Below the pieces are notes generated by a model that made no database searches, had not been told where the DNA came from, and worked only from the letters and a program-made list of their open reading frames with translations. A program made the position numbers and the translations under genes. A stretch of 64,000 bases of DNA from Anaerolineales bacterium. Lineage in GTDB: Bacteria; Chloroflexota; Anaerolineae; Anaerolineales; Villigracilaceae. Shown here piece by piece: positions 41,972-49,965 of the stretch. Location of the stretch: contig JACZJC010000052.1 of the NCBI GenBank assembly GCA_014860745.1, positions 1 to 64,000 of the forward strand, in the 5' to 3' direction. Every line of letters starts with the position of its first letter. Position 1 is the stretch's first letter.

Positions 41972-42457
41972 ATGCCGAAAATTCCACTCATCGCCATTGT
42001 GATCGCTGTCTTCGCCATGGGGTATTTTGCACTCGTAACGGATGCCGCCTCGTATGGTGGGAACGCCCCTGAGACGTGTGCGAACTGCCATGTGATGGAC
42101 TCGCAGTATGAAAACTGGTATCACGGCGCGCATGGAGGCTGGGCAAAATGCACCGACTGCCATTTGCCGCATGATAATTTGGCGGTCTATTACGCAGAGA
42201 AAGGCAGGCAGGGTGCAAAAGATACTTTTGCATTTGTGACGGGGAATATTCCGATCGCGATCCGTGCAAGCGACAAGACCAAGAGCATTGTGCAGGCCAA
42301 TTGCGTCCACTGCCATGAAGATTCGGTGGAAAATATTGTGATGGCCGCACAGCCGTTCGACCGCTATTGCTGGGATTGTCACCGTGATGTTGCTCATACG
42401 GCACGCGGGGAATCGGGTTTTCCCTATCAAGACTCAAATCTTTATCCGATCAAATAA
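41972..42457 (+). CDS. nrfH: Cytochrome c nitrite reductase small subunit NrfH
   Basis: This 161-residue NapC/NirT-family tetrahaem protein oxidises menaquinol and passes electrons to NrfA. One N-terminal membrane anchor (IPLIAIVIAVFAMGYFAL) is followed by four haem motifs: CANCH, CTDCH, CVHCH and CWDCH. CANCHVMDSQY includes the Met that ligates haem 1 in NrfH. GAGG precedes the ATG. nrfA begins six to fifteen bases downstream, the standard nrfHA order of delta-proteobacteria and Chloroflexi. Expression is probably driven by the CRP-type site 60 bases upstream. Confidence 0.95.
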   Translation: MPKIPLIAIVIAVFAMGYFALVTDAASYGGNAPETCANCHVMDSQYENWYHGAHGGWAKCTDCHLPHDNLAVYYAEKGRQGAKDTFAFVTGNIPIAIRASDKTKSIVQANCVHCHEDSVENIVMAAQPFDRYCWDCHRDVAHTARGESGFPYQDSNLYPIK

Positions 42458-42471
42458 GGAGAATGAATTCA

Positions 42472-43815
42472 ATGAAAAACTATACTACCTTGATCCTGGC
42501 TGGCCTTGTCATTGTTCTGGCTGTGGCGCTGGTGGGCGTTTTGACCTATGTGAAAAACCAGCCTGTCGAAACCCGTACTGTTGAATCGCTGGTTCAGATC
42601 GCAGAAATGGAACCCGATTCATCTCTGTGGGGGGTGAATTTCCCCAACCAGTACGATACCTTCCTAAAAACAAAAACCAATAATATAGACACAACCTATG
42701 CTGGTTCCTCCCAGTTCTCATGGTTGGAACGGGATCCGCGCCAGGTGATCTTGTTTGCCGGGTATCCTTTCAGCAAGGAGTACAACGATGACCGCGGTCA
42801 TGCCAACGCGCTTGAAGATGTGCGCGCCACCAAGCGCCTGAATTTGAACGATGAAGATCCCAAACATACGCCGGCTACTTGTTATTCCTGCAAATCATCC
42901 TCGAACCCAGGCTTGTGGTCGGAGCTGGGTATGGAAGCCTATGACGCCATGTCGTTCAATGAGATGACGCCGAATATCAATGAATCGATCGGATGCGCCA
43001 ACTGTCACGAAGCCGGCACCCTGCGCTTGATCGTGACCAACCCGGCACTGGAGGAAGCCTTCGAGCGCCAAGGCAAGGATTGGACCACTTTTACCCGCCA
43101 GGAAATGCGCACGGTCGTTTGTGGGAATTGCCATGTTGAATATTATTTCAAGGGCGACGGCAAGTACCTGACCTTCCCCTGGGATAAAGGCACCAAAGTG
43201 GAAGAGATCATTTCTTATTATGAAGCCTCGGGCTTTAAGGACTGGGTATACCCCGAAACCGAGACGCCGATGCTCAAGGCGCAGCATCCTGAATTTGAGT
43301 TCTTCACAGCGGATTCTACACATTATAAAGCCGGTGTTTCATGCGCCGACTGCCACATGCCCTACGTTCGCGACGGAGCAACCAAATATTCCTCCCACGA
43401 TGTTCACAGCCCGCTGCTCAATCCGGAACAGGCCTGCGGTCAATGTCACACGGACACCGATTATGTGATTGGCCGAGTTAACAGCATCCAAAAACAGGTT
43501 GCAGAAACGAAGATCGCCACAGAAGACGCGATCATCGATGCGATCAATGCCATCAAGACAGCCACCGCCGCCGGCACTGCAGATGCCGCCCTGCTCGATG
43601 AAGCCCGCAAACTGCACCGCGAAGCGCAATTCATGTGGGACTTTATCTCCGCGGAGAATAGCACGGGCTTCCACAACCCCGAATACGCGCTGGAGGTACT
43701 GGCCAAATCCACGAACCTTGCGCGCCAGGCACAGATGCTGGCCGCACAGTCTGTGGGTGATACCTCCCTGCTCGAAACAGGCACCTACTATCCTGCCGAA
43801 GGAACCGCTCCATAA
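42472..43815 (+). CDS. nrfA: Ammonia-forming cytochrome c nitrite reductase NrfA
   Basis: This pentahaem enzyme of about 447 residues reduces nitrite to ammonium with six electrons outside the membrane. The catalytic haem has the diagnostic CxxCK motif (CYSCK, Lys ligand), followed by CANCH, CGNCH, CADCH and CGQCH. An N-terminal signal/anchor (LILAGLVIVLAVALVGVLTYV) exports it. The track ATG at 42463 is only one base after AGGAG; ATG 42472 has better spacing. With NrfH it forms the membrane complex that respires nitrite with menaquinol. Confidence 0.96.
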   Translation: MKNYTTLILAGLVIVLAVALVGVLTYVKNQPVETRTVESLVQIAEMEPDSSLWGVNFPNQYDTFLKTKTNNIDTTYAGSSQFSWLERDPRQVILFAGYPFSKEYNDDRGHANALEDVRATKRLNLNDEDPKHTPATCYSCKSSSNPGLWSELGMEAYDAMSFNEMTPNINESIGCANCHEAGTLRLIVTNPALEEAFERQGKDWTTFTRQEMRTVVCGNCHVEYYFKGDGKYLTFPWDKGTKVEEIISYYEASGFKDWVYPETETPMLKAQHPEFEFFTADSTHYKAGVSCADCHMPYVRDGATKYSSHDVHSPLLNPEQACGQCHTDTDYVIGRVNSIQKQVAETKIATEDAIIDAINAIKTATAAGTADAALLDEARKLHREAQFMWDFISAENSTGFHNPEYALEVLAKSTNLARQAQMLAAQSVGDTSLLETGTYYPAEGTAP

Positions 43816-43831
43816 GTTGTTATTGAATCCG

Positions 43832-43866
43832 ACACCCCGTCCACCACCGGACGGGGTGTTTTTTAT
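43832..43866 (+). terminator. Terminator of nrfHA
   Basis: ACACCCCGTCC pairs with GGACGGGGTGT around ACCACC and is followed by TTTTTATT. It lies 17 bases after the nrfA stop. Confidence 0.9.
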
Positions 43867-43918
43867 TCTCTGCGGAACATTTTCTATGATATGGTCGTTA
43901 GTATAACAAGGAGAAAAT

Positions 43919-44368
43919 ATGAAAAAGCTATTCTTACTGGTGATTGTCTTTGTCCTTGCGGCCTGTTCTGCACAGCCATCCTCTGAGTTCGATAATAATA
44001 TGTCCAAATGGGAGAAAGCCGGCATTTCCCATTACCGCTATGTCCTTTTTATCAGCTGCTTTTGCCCGTTCACAGAGGATATGCCATTGACCATCGAAGT
44101 GAAAGATGGAGTGGTAATTTCGATGACCCGTTCCGATGGAACCCCGGTCAGCCCAACAGACCCATCCTATGGTACCTACGAAACATACTCGACGATCGAC
44201 CGCATCTTTCTTAATCTGAAAGCTGACCTGACAGGAGAAGCAGATGAAGTGGCTGTGACATACGACTCCGCCTACGGCTTCCCCCTCAGCATTTCGGTCG
44301 ACCAGATCAAGGAAGCAATCGACGATGAGCTTTACATCCAAATCACCGAGTTCGTCGTTTTGGAATGA
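43919..44368 (+). CDS. DUF6174-type lipoprotein
   Basis: This 149-residue lipoprotein has signal MKKLFLLVIVFVLAAC (lipobox LAAC). The mature domain runs KWEKAGISHYRYVLFISCFCPFTEDMPLTIEVKDGVVISM, where the YRY...C-x-C...TIEVKDGVV pattern is typical of DUF6174 proteins, and ends with VTYDSAYGFPLSISVD. The two neighbouring Cys (CFC) are the conserved feature of this family. Function unknown. AAGGAG supports the start. It is followed by a bidirectional terminator and convergent with the CRP-family gene. Confidence 0.8.
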   Translation: MKKLFLLVIVFVLAACSAQPSSEFDNNMSKWEKAGISHYRYVLFISCFCPFTEDMPLTIEVKDGVVISMTRSDGTPVSPTDPSYGTYETYSTIDRIFLNLKADLTGEADEVAVTYDSAYGFPLSISVDQIKEAIDDELYIQITEFVVLE

Positions 44369-44371
44369 ACG

Positions 44372-44403
44372 AAAAAGCGGCCTGCAAATGGCCGCTTTTT
44401 ATT
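44372..44403. terminator. Bidirectional terminator
   Basis: AAAAAGCGGCC pairs with GGCCGCTTTTT around TGCAAAT, with runs on both sides. It ends both the DUF6174 gene (+) and the CRP-family gene (-). Confidence 0.9.
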
Positions 44404-44418
44404 TATCCGGCAATCCGA

Positions 44419-45096
44419 TCAATGCATCCACTGTTCGAAAATTTCATGGTCGGCGATTTGAATACGCCTATCCTCAACCTTGATCGCGCCGCTGCGCTCC
44501 AATTCCTTCATCGAGCGAGCCACCACTTCGCGGACGGTTCCCAGCCTGGCGGCGAGTTGTTCCTGCGTCCAATGCGGCACGGATTTTTCCTGCGGCAGTT
44601 CGGCGATCAATCTCGCGAGGCGGTGGGTAACCTGATAGAACGCCATCTCGCTGACCATCTTCACCATCCCGCGCAGCATCCGCCCGAAATTTGCAAGTAC
44701 TTTTTGCGCGAACGCAGGATGCGCCATCACCAATTCATGCAGTTTCCTTCCGTCGATCACCCATACGCGGCAGGTTTCCAATGCCTCCACATTGACGGGG
44801 TTCGGACCTTCGTCGAATGCGGGGACTTCAGCAAAGGTATCTCCCTCCTGCAAGATGCGGACGATGTATTGCCGGCCCTGCGGCGAAAGTTTAAAGATCT
44901 TGGCGCTGCCTTGCTCAATAATATACAACCCGTCACAGGGGTCGCCTTCCCAGAACAAAACATCTCCGCGCTGGTATTCGCAGAGATGCATATGTTCGGC
45001 AATGTCCTTCAATAATTTTTCAGAAAGGTCATCAAAATATTCGTTTCCCCGCAGGACCTTAATGCGTGCGCCTACGCTTGATTCTATCGGTTTCAT
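44419..45096 (-). CDS. CRP/FNR family transcription regulator
   Basis: This 225-residue protein has an N-terminal cyclic-nucleotide-type beta-barrel (about 20-130; GDVLFWEGDPCDGLYIIEQGSAKIF) and a C-terminal winged helix. The recognition helix reads TVREVVARSMKEL, aligning with SRETVGRILKML of E. coli CRP and keeping the Arg-Glu-x-x-x-Arg that contacts TGTGA. The Cys ligands of FNR's oxygen-sensing cluster are absent. Its probable target is the TGTGA-N6-TCACA site before nrfH. TATAAT lies seven bases before the ATG with no ribosome binding site, so the transcript may be leaderless. The effector is unknown. Confidence 0.9.
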   Translation of the reverse strand: MKPIESSVGARIKVLRGNEYFDDLSEKLLKDIAEHMHLCEYQRGDVLFWEGDPCDGLYIIEQGSAKIFKLSPQGRQYIVRILQEGDTFAEVPAFDEGPNPVNVEALETCRVWVIDGRKLHELVMAHPAFAQKVLANFGRMLRGMVKMVSEMAFYQVTHRLARLIAELPQEKSVPHWTQEQLAARLGTVREVVARSMKELERSGAIKVEDRRIQIADHEIFEQWMH

Positions 45097-45103
45097 GCAT
45101 GGA

Positions 45104-45109
45104 ATTATA
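45104..45109 (-). promoter_or_regulatory. -10 element for a leaderless CRP-family transcript
   Basis: TATAAT on the minus strand ends seven bases before the ATG at 45096, so transcription should start at or one base before the start codon. It overlaps the last codons of the phosphoribosyltransferase gene. Confidence 0.45.
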
Positions 45110-45614
45110 ACTCACCAAGCAGAACCTTGTCGGTACCGCGATTTATCTCCCATGGATAGACAATGAATGCATCCGTTATGGCCGCATAATAATCCGGGCG
45201 CACGCTGCCAAATAAATTCCGGTAGGGATTGAAATGCAGCACGCAGGTTTCGGGGAAACCGCCCGCCGCGGAGACGCGGTTCTTCACCGAGGTGATCGTG
45301 CGCCCCGAACCCCAGACGTCATCCACGATCAATGTGGGGCGTCCGCGCACTTTGTCATCGGCGGGGAATTGAATGAACTCCGGCCAGACCATGAGATTGG
45401 ATTTTTCAGTCTTCGATTGTGCGGGAAAATCCACAGCGGCAGTGAGGATGTGGGTGATATCCATGGCTTCGGCAAGCATGCCGCCGGGAATGATCCCGCC
45501 GCGCGTGATCAACACCATTGCGGTAAATTCACGGCGGAACTGGGGGAGGAGATGGTCTATTAATTTATCCAACTCTTCCCACGAGATCATTTCACGGCGG
45601 GGTTCTGAAGACAT
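45105..45614 (-). CDS. Phosphoribosyltransferase
   Basis: This 169-residue type I phosphoribosyltransferase carries the PRPP-binding motif TLIVDDVWGSGRTI (about residues 96-109), and VLITRGGIIPGGMLAEAM forms the first PRPP loop. The family transfers phosphoribose to purines or related bases; the length and the VDFPAQSK flexible loop resemble xanthine/guanine phosphoribosyltransferase-like proteins, but the base is not predictable. It lies directly upstream of the CRP-family gene on the same strand, with the promoter of that gene overlapping its stop. Confidence 0.85.
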   Translation of the reverse strand: MSSEPRREMISWEELDKLIDHLLPQFRREFTAMVLITRGGIIPGGMLAEAMDITHILTAAVDFPAQSKTEKSNLMVWPEFIQFPADDKVRGRPTLIVDDVWGSGRTITSVKNRVSAAGGFPETCVLHFNPYRNLFGSVRPDYYAAITDAFIVYPWEINRGTDKVLLGEL

Positions 45615-45662
45615 GAAGTTGCTACCTTGTGGCTGGTAATTTGTCAGTGAGGCGAATGCCGA

Positions 45663-46559
45663 TCAGGAAAGAACAGCTGCGAGCGGGGCGGGAGCCGCAA
45701 CCGGAATCGAGCGTCCCTCGGTTTGGGCTACTTCCACATCACGCGCCCACAAGTACAGGCAGGTGTGATAGGCAGTGCTGGTGTAGGAACTGAAAAGGCT
45801 GGCGACCATCACGAAGGTGAAAAAGATCAACGCGCCAATGGCAATGCCGGTCACTAGTAGGAACGTGCTGCTATTCGCCACATAGACTATGCCGCCGCCG
45901 ATGCCTAAGGCCAACAGCAGGCCGACAATGGCAAAGACAAAGCCGATGAGTCCAGTTACCCAGCGAACCCCCACAAAGCTGATACCGATGAGCAGGAGAT
46001 TCTCTTTCGTGATCTTTACGATGCGGGCGAGTCCGTCTTTGAGATTCAGGTCATCGATGACCATGGCTGGCAGGACAAGGAGAGCGGCTTCCGTCCACAA
46101 GGCTTCCACGGCGCGCATGGCGGTGCGCAGGATGCTGCCCAAGAGATTATTCTTTCGATTGTTGTTTGCGATGTTTCGCAGAACGCCGACAATAGTGGAA
46201 ACGGCTGCAAGAGTAAGAATGTCAAAAAAGTCGCGGCGGACGATGGCCCAGGCTTCATCCATGCGGCCATCTCCCTTGGTGAGGTATCCGTAGATCAGGC
46301 GGATGGTCATGGCGGAGAATACGTAGGTTACTGTGAACTGGATGAACATGAGGATGGCGCCCATCACACCCATGACGATCCGTCCGAATTGGGAATCACC
46401 GAGCGTCACGGCGGCGATGATGATGGGGATGATGCCAAGGACGGAAATTATCATTCCAACCACCAACGCGTAGAACGAAGGTTTGAGCAAATCCCTGTCT
46501 TTGAAAGCCATGCTCCAGGCCTGTTTTAGAAAATTCCAGCCGCGCGAAAAACTTTGCAT
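45663..46559 (-). CDS. DUF6159 family membrane protein
   Basis: This 298-residue protein has about six membrane segments, for example PSFYALVVGMIISVLGIIPIIIAAVTL, VMGVMGAILMFIQFTVTYVFSAMTI and GLIGFVFAIVGLLLALGIGGGIVYV. The start GWNFLKQAWSMAFKDRDLLKPS and the segment TEAALLVLPAMVIDDLNLKDGLARI are typical for DUF6159. A short cytoplasmic tail ends Pro/Ala-rich. AGGAG supports the ATG. Function unknown; it is not clearly linked to its neighbours priA and the phosphoribosyltransferase. Confidence 0.8.
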   Translation of the reverse strand: MQSFSRGWNFLKQAWSMAFKDRDLLKPSFYALVVGMIISVLGIIPIIIAAVTLGDSQFGRIVMGVMGAILMFIQFTVTYVFSAMTIRLIYGYLTKGDGRMDEAWAIVRRDFFDILTLAAVSTIVGVLRNIANNNRKNNLLGSILRTAMRAVEALWTEAALLVLPAMVIDDLNLKDGLARIVKITKENLLLIGISFVGVRWVTGLIGFVFAIVGLLLALGIGGGIVYVANSSTFLLVTGIAIGALIFFTFVMVASLFSSYTSTAYHTCLYLWARDVEVAQTEGRSIPVAAPAPLAAVLS

Positions 46560-46591
46560 TAGTTACTCTCCTGTTGATAAAGTTGTTTCGA

Positions 46592-49006
46592 TTATAGCAA
46601 ACTTATCGGGTCGATTTCAATCCGCCAATCAGTCAATTTTATATCGCGTAATAAAGAAACGGGGTCCGGCCCGCGCACGACGATCTGCCAGCGATGGACG
46701 CCGTCCATTTTTGAAAAAAAGGATGGAACGGGACCGATCAATTCCGTTTGACGGCGTTTCTCCGCCTCGATCTTATTCTTCAACCTGTCTGCTGTTCGTC
46801 TGGCTTCTTCCTCGGCTTTGACATTATCCGCGTGACGGTATTCCAGCCGCGCCAGCCTTGCATAGGGCGGATAGCCCAGCTGCCTGCGATATTCCAACTC
46901 ACGCTCGTAAAATCCATTCACGTCATGTTCCGCCGCAAATTGGATGGCGTAATGCTCGGGCATGAAGGTCTGCAAAATGACTTTGCCGCCGCGTGCCGAA
47001 CGACCTGCGCGGCCTGCAACCTGCGTCAGTGTTTGGAAAACTTTTTCACTCGCGAAGGGATCAGGCAGATTCAAACCCACATCCGCCAGCACAATACCGA
47101 CGAGAGTGACCAGCGGCAAATCCAATCCCTTTGCGAGCATCTGTGTGCCGACCAGGACATCGGCCTGGTGGTTTGTAAAATGAGTCAGGATAATCTCGTG
47201 CGCGTCCTTCTGGCGGGTGGTATCCCAATCCCAGCGCAAGGTCCGCGCTTGTGGAAACATGGCCTTGATATCTGCTTCCACCTTTTCACTGCCCAAACCA
47301 TATTCACGAATCTGGTCGCTGCCACACTGTGGGCAGTTCTTTGGTTTTTGGCGGATGTATCCGCAGCGATGACACAGCAACTTCTCCTTATTTTCAAGGT
47401 GCAAAGTCAGGGGAGTTTCGCAGTTGGGACATTTCAATGCATGACCGCAATCGCGGCAGAAAATATAAGTTGCTGTTCCGCGGCGGTTGAGGAAGATGAT
47501 GGCCTGCTCGCCGCGTGAGATGGTCTCGGCAAGAGATTCGGCAAGACCCCGCGAGAAAATTCCGCGATTGCCATTTTTCAATTCCTCACGCATATCCACC
47601 ACTTGCACAGGTGGAAGCATCGAATCGGTGACGCGGTTTGGCAGACCCAATATTTTGGTCTGTTTGGTCTCCGCGTGGAATCTTTGTTCCACGGTCGGCG
47701 TGGCCGAACCCATCACAAAGACCGCCCCGCAAAGCCGCGCATATTCCTGTGCGGAACTCACAGCATTGTAGAAGGGCGGTTCGGCCTGATAATAGGAATT
47801 GTCGTGGCATTCATCCACGACGATGAAACCGATATTTGGAAGCGGTGAAAACAATGCGGAACGCGCGCCGATGATGACGTTCAATTTTCCGTCACGAGCG
47901 CGCCGCCAGGTATCGTACCGTTCGCCTTCGGATAATTTCGAATGGACGAGTCCCACCTGGCCGGGAAAGCGCGCTAAAAAGCGGCGCACCAATTGCGGGG
48001 TGAGCGCAATTTCGGGAACCAAAACAAGCACCTGTTTCCCGTTCCGAATGACTTCTTCAGCGGCGCGCAAATAGATTTCTGTTTTGCCGGAGCCGGTGAC
48101 ACCATAAAGGAGAAAGGTTGAAGGCTGAAGGTTGAAGGCTGAAAGAATGGTTTGCAAGGCGGCAGTCTGCTCGGGAGATAATATCAACTCGACGCTTGTT
48201 TCCTGTTTCTCGATTTTCCCCAAAGGGTCGCGAAAAATCTCATTCTCGAACAAACGGATCAATCCGCGTTCTTCGAGTTCCTGCAAATCTGAAATATTGC
48301 AGCCAGTTTCGGCGTAGATCCATGAAAGATTGATGGCGTCGGGCTGGTGGATGAGGAATCGCAGCGCAGCTTGGCGGCGCGCCAGAGTCTGCTTTGTGGA
48401 GCCAAGAGATTCCATCTCCGCTTCAGCCGCTTCAGGCTTAACCGACAGTTGGGCAACGCGAATGTATTTTGGTCTCACCCGAGGCGGGGGCAGAATGTTT
48501 TTTGTTGAGAGGATTCCTTTTTTTACGAGCAGGTTCGCGGTCTTGCGCCAATCTATTTTTGCGAAATGCGAATCGATTTGTCTTCCACGCAATGCGCCGC
48601 GTTCTCGAAGCAGGTTGATCAGGCGGGTTTCGACCTTTGATGTTTTATTCTCGTAATTTGGATTTCGTAATTCGTAATTGATATCCGCCTGCTGACTCAA
48701 GCCTGTGGGAATCATCAGGTTCACGACCGAGGCAAGCGGATTCAGCGTGGTCTCTGCAAGACGAATGGCAAGGGCAATTTGCGGCGGAGTCAGAACCGGG
48801 GCAGGGTCGAGCAGGTCAATGATCGATTTGGGATTCTGAATGGAGGAAGAGTCTGTCAGTTCGAGGACGATGCCCTGCACGGTCTGATTTCCAAATGGCG
48901 CTACGACAAGACACCCCGCCTGAATGTGCGGGGCGAGTTCCGGGGGGACGGCATAATCGAAGATGCCGGATACGGCGGGGATATTGACGGCGAGGCGGGC
49001 AAACAT
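46592..49006 (-). CDS. priA: Primosomal protein N' (replication restart helicase PriA)
   Basis: This 804-residue superfamily 2 DNA helicase restarts stalled replication forks. The N-terminal 3'-DNA-binding domain is seen in VNIPAVSGIFDYAVPPELAPHIQAGC and VVAPFGNQTVQGIVLEL. Helicase motifs are LLYGVTGSGKTEIYLRA (Walker A), FIVVDECHDNSYYQ (motif II), and VLVGTQMLAKGLDLPLVTLVG plus QVAGRAGRSARGG (motifs V and VI). Between them are two zinc sites (CRDCGHALKCPNC and CHRCGYIRQKPKNCPQC). TATAAT-N6-ATG suggests a leaderless transcript. The MEMO-like gene upstream ends seven bases before it. Confidence 0.95.
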   Translation of the reverse strand: MFARLAVNIPAVSGIFDYAVPPELAPHIQAGCLVVAPFGNQTVQGIVLELTDSSSIQNPKSIIDLLDPAPVLTPPQIALAIRLAETTLNPLASVVNLMIPTGLSQQADINYELRNPNYENKTSKVETRLINLLRERGALRGRQIDSHFAKIDWRKTANLLVKKGILSTKNILPPPRVRPKYIRVAQLSVKPEAAEAEMESLGSTKQTLARRQAALRFLIHQPDAINLSWIYAETGCNISDLQELEERGLIRLFENEIFRDPLGKIEKQETSVELILSPEQTAALQTILSAFNLQPSTFLLYGVTGSGKTEIYLRAAEEVIRNGKQVLVLVPEIALTPQLVRRFLARFPGQVGLVHSKLSEGERYDTWRRARDGKLNVIIGARSALFSPLPNIGFIVVDECHDNSYYQAEPPFYNAVSSAQEYARLCGAVFVMGSATPTVEQRFHAETKQTKILGLPNRVTDSMLPPVQVVDMREELKNGNRGIFSRGLAESLAETISRGEQAIIFLNRRGTATYIFCRDCGHALKCPNCETPLTLHLENKEKLLCHRCGYIRQKPKNCPQCGSDQIREYGLGSEKVEADIKAMFPQARTLRWDWDTTRQKDAHEIILTHFTNHQADVLVGTQMLAKGLDLPLVTLVGIVLADVGLNLPDPFASEKVFQTLTQVAGRAGRSARGGKVILQTFMPEHYAIQFAAEHDVNGFYERELEYRRQLGYPPYARLARLEYRHADNVKAEEEARRTADRLKNKIEAEKRRQTELIGPVPSFFSKMDGVHRWQIVVRGPDPVSLLRDIKLTDWRIEIDPISLL

Positions 49007-49013
49007 GAGTTGA

Positions 49014-49847
49014 TTATATCGTTTTCAGGATGGCCGCCGCGCCATAGCCGACAACGGACGAGTGGTCTTTTGTGACATCGCCCGAGGTGGCGTAATTCAA
49101 TATTTGAACTTTGTCTGCGCCGAGTTTTTGTGCCGCCCACAAAGATGCTGCAACCGCAGCGTGCCCGCAGGCGAATCCTTTGCCGGTTTGTTCGGCCTCA
49201 AAAATGGAAAAGGGATTGAAGGATTCGAAGCACCTGAGCATTTCATGATCGAAGATATGGGCGGTTTGCTGGTCGTAAAAATGGGAGAGGTCTGTGGATG
49301 CGACGATGATCGCGTTTTTCTTTTTAAGAGTACGCGCCAGCGCCATGCCAAGTTTTTTGGCAACGGCTTCTTCCGGGGAGTGGATCATGATCGGGAGCAG
49401 TTTGAATTCATGCTGGAAAACGCGCTGTAAAAATGGAAGCTCGATCTCGAGCGAATGTTCCTTGTCGTTTGGGATGGGGGTGATGGGAATGTCGAGATTT
49501 TTTTGAAGTTCCGCGAGGACTTCATTATCCACTTCGATGTTGCCAAGCGGGGTGGAGTAAGCCTGGTGGCTGGTGGTGATGAGCGGATAGGGAGCAAAGC
49601 TGTGAAACGGCGAAAGGATGGCAACGAGGTCGGGGCTGAGTCCGCGCAGGGCCGCGAAGGCATAGGCGGCAACGGGGCCCGAATATTTGTGACCTGCATG
49701 CGGGGCGATGACGCCGATGACCCGCCCTTTGATCTCGGGCAGTTTTACTTGCGCGAGGTATTCGTCCACATGGGCGGCGAGGGATTTGGGCAGGCCTTCG
49801 TACCAGGTTCCTGCAATTGGAGAGGGGCGGAGGTCAAGCGCGTTCAT
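49014..49847 (-). CDS. amrB: MEMO1 family protein (AmmeMemoRadiSam system protein B)
   Basis: This 277-residue protein has the MEMO fold, related to extradiol dioxygenases. The N-terminal SPIAGTWYEG, the metal/His region VIAPHAGHKYSG, the stretch EHSLEIELPFLQ, and ASTDLSHFYDQQ match the family. The last part GDVTKDHSSVVGYGAAAIL is also conserved. Bacterial members often sit next to AMMECR1 and radical SAM genes; none is here. The track start at 49940 adds a non-homologous leader; ATG 49847 is six bases after TACAAT, consistent with a leaderless start. Confidence 0.85.
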   Translation of the reverse strand: MNALDLRPSPIAGTWYEGLPKSLAAHVDEYLAQVKLPEIKGRVIGVIAPHAGHKYSGPVAAYAFAALRGLSPDLVAILSPFHSFAPYPLITTSHQAYSTPLGNIEVDNEVLAELQKNLDIPITPIPNDKEHSLEIELPFLQRVFQHEFKLLPIMIHSPEEAVAKKLGMALARTLKKKNAIIVASTDLSHFYDQQTAHIFDHEMLRCFESFNPFSIFEAEQTGKGFACGHAAVAASLWAAQKLGADKVQILNYATSGDVTKDHSSVVGYGAAAILKTI

Positions 49848-49965
49848 GAAATTATTGTAGCATAAGGGGAATTGAAAGCCGAGTCCCTTTTGAGGGAAAG
49901 GATGAAGGGTAAAAATAGGCGGACATTTCTGCCCGCCCACTTTTAATTACTCACTTTTTTATTTC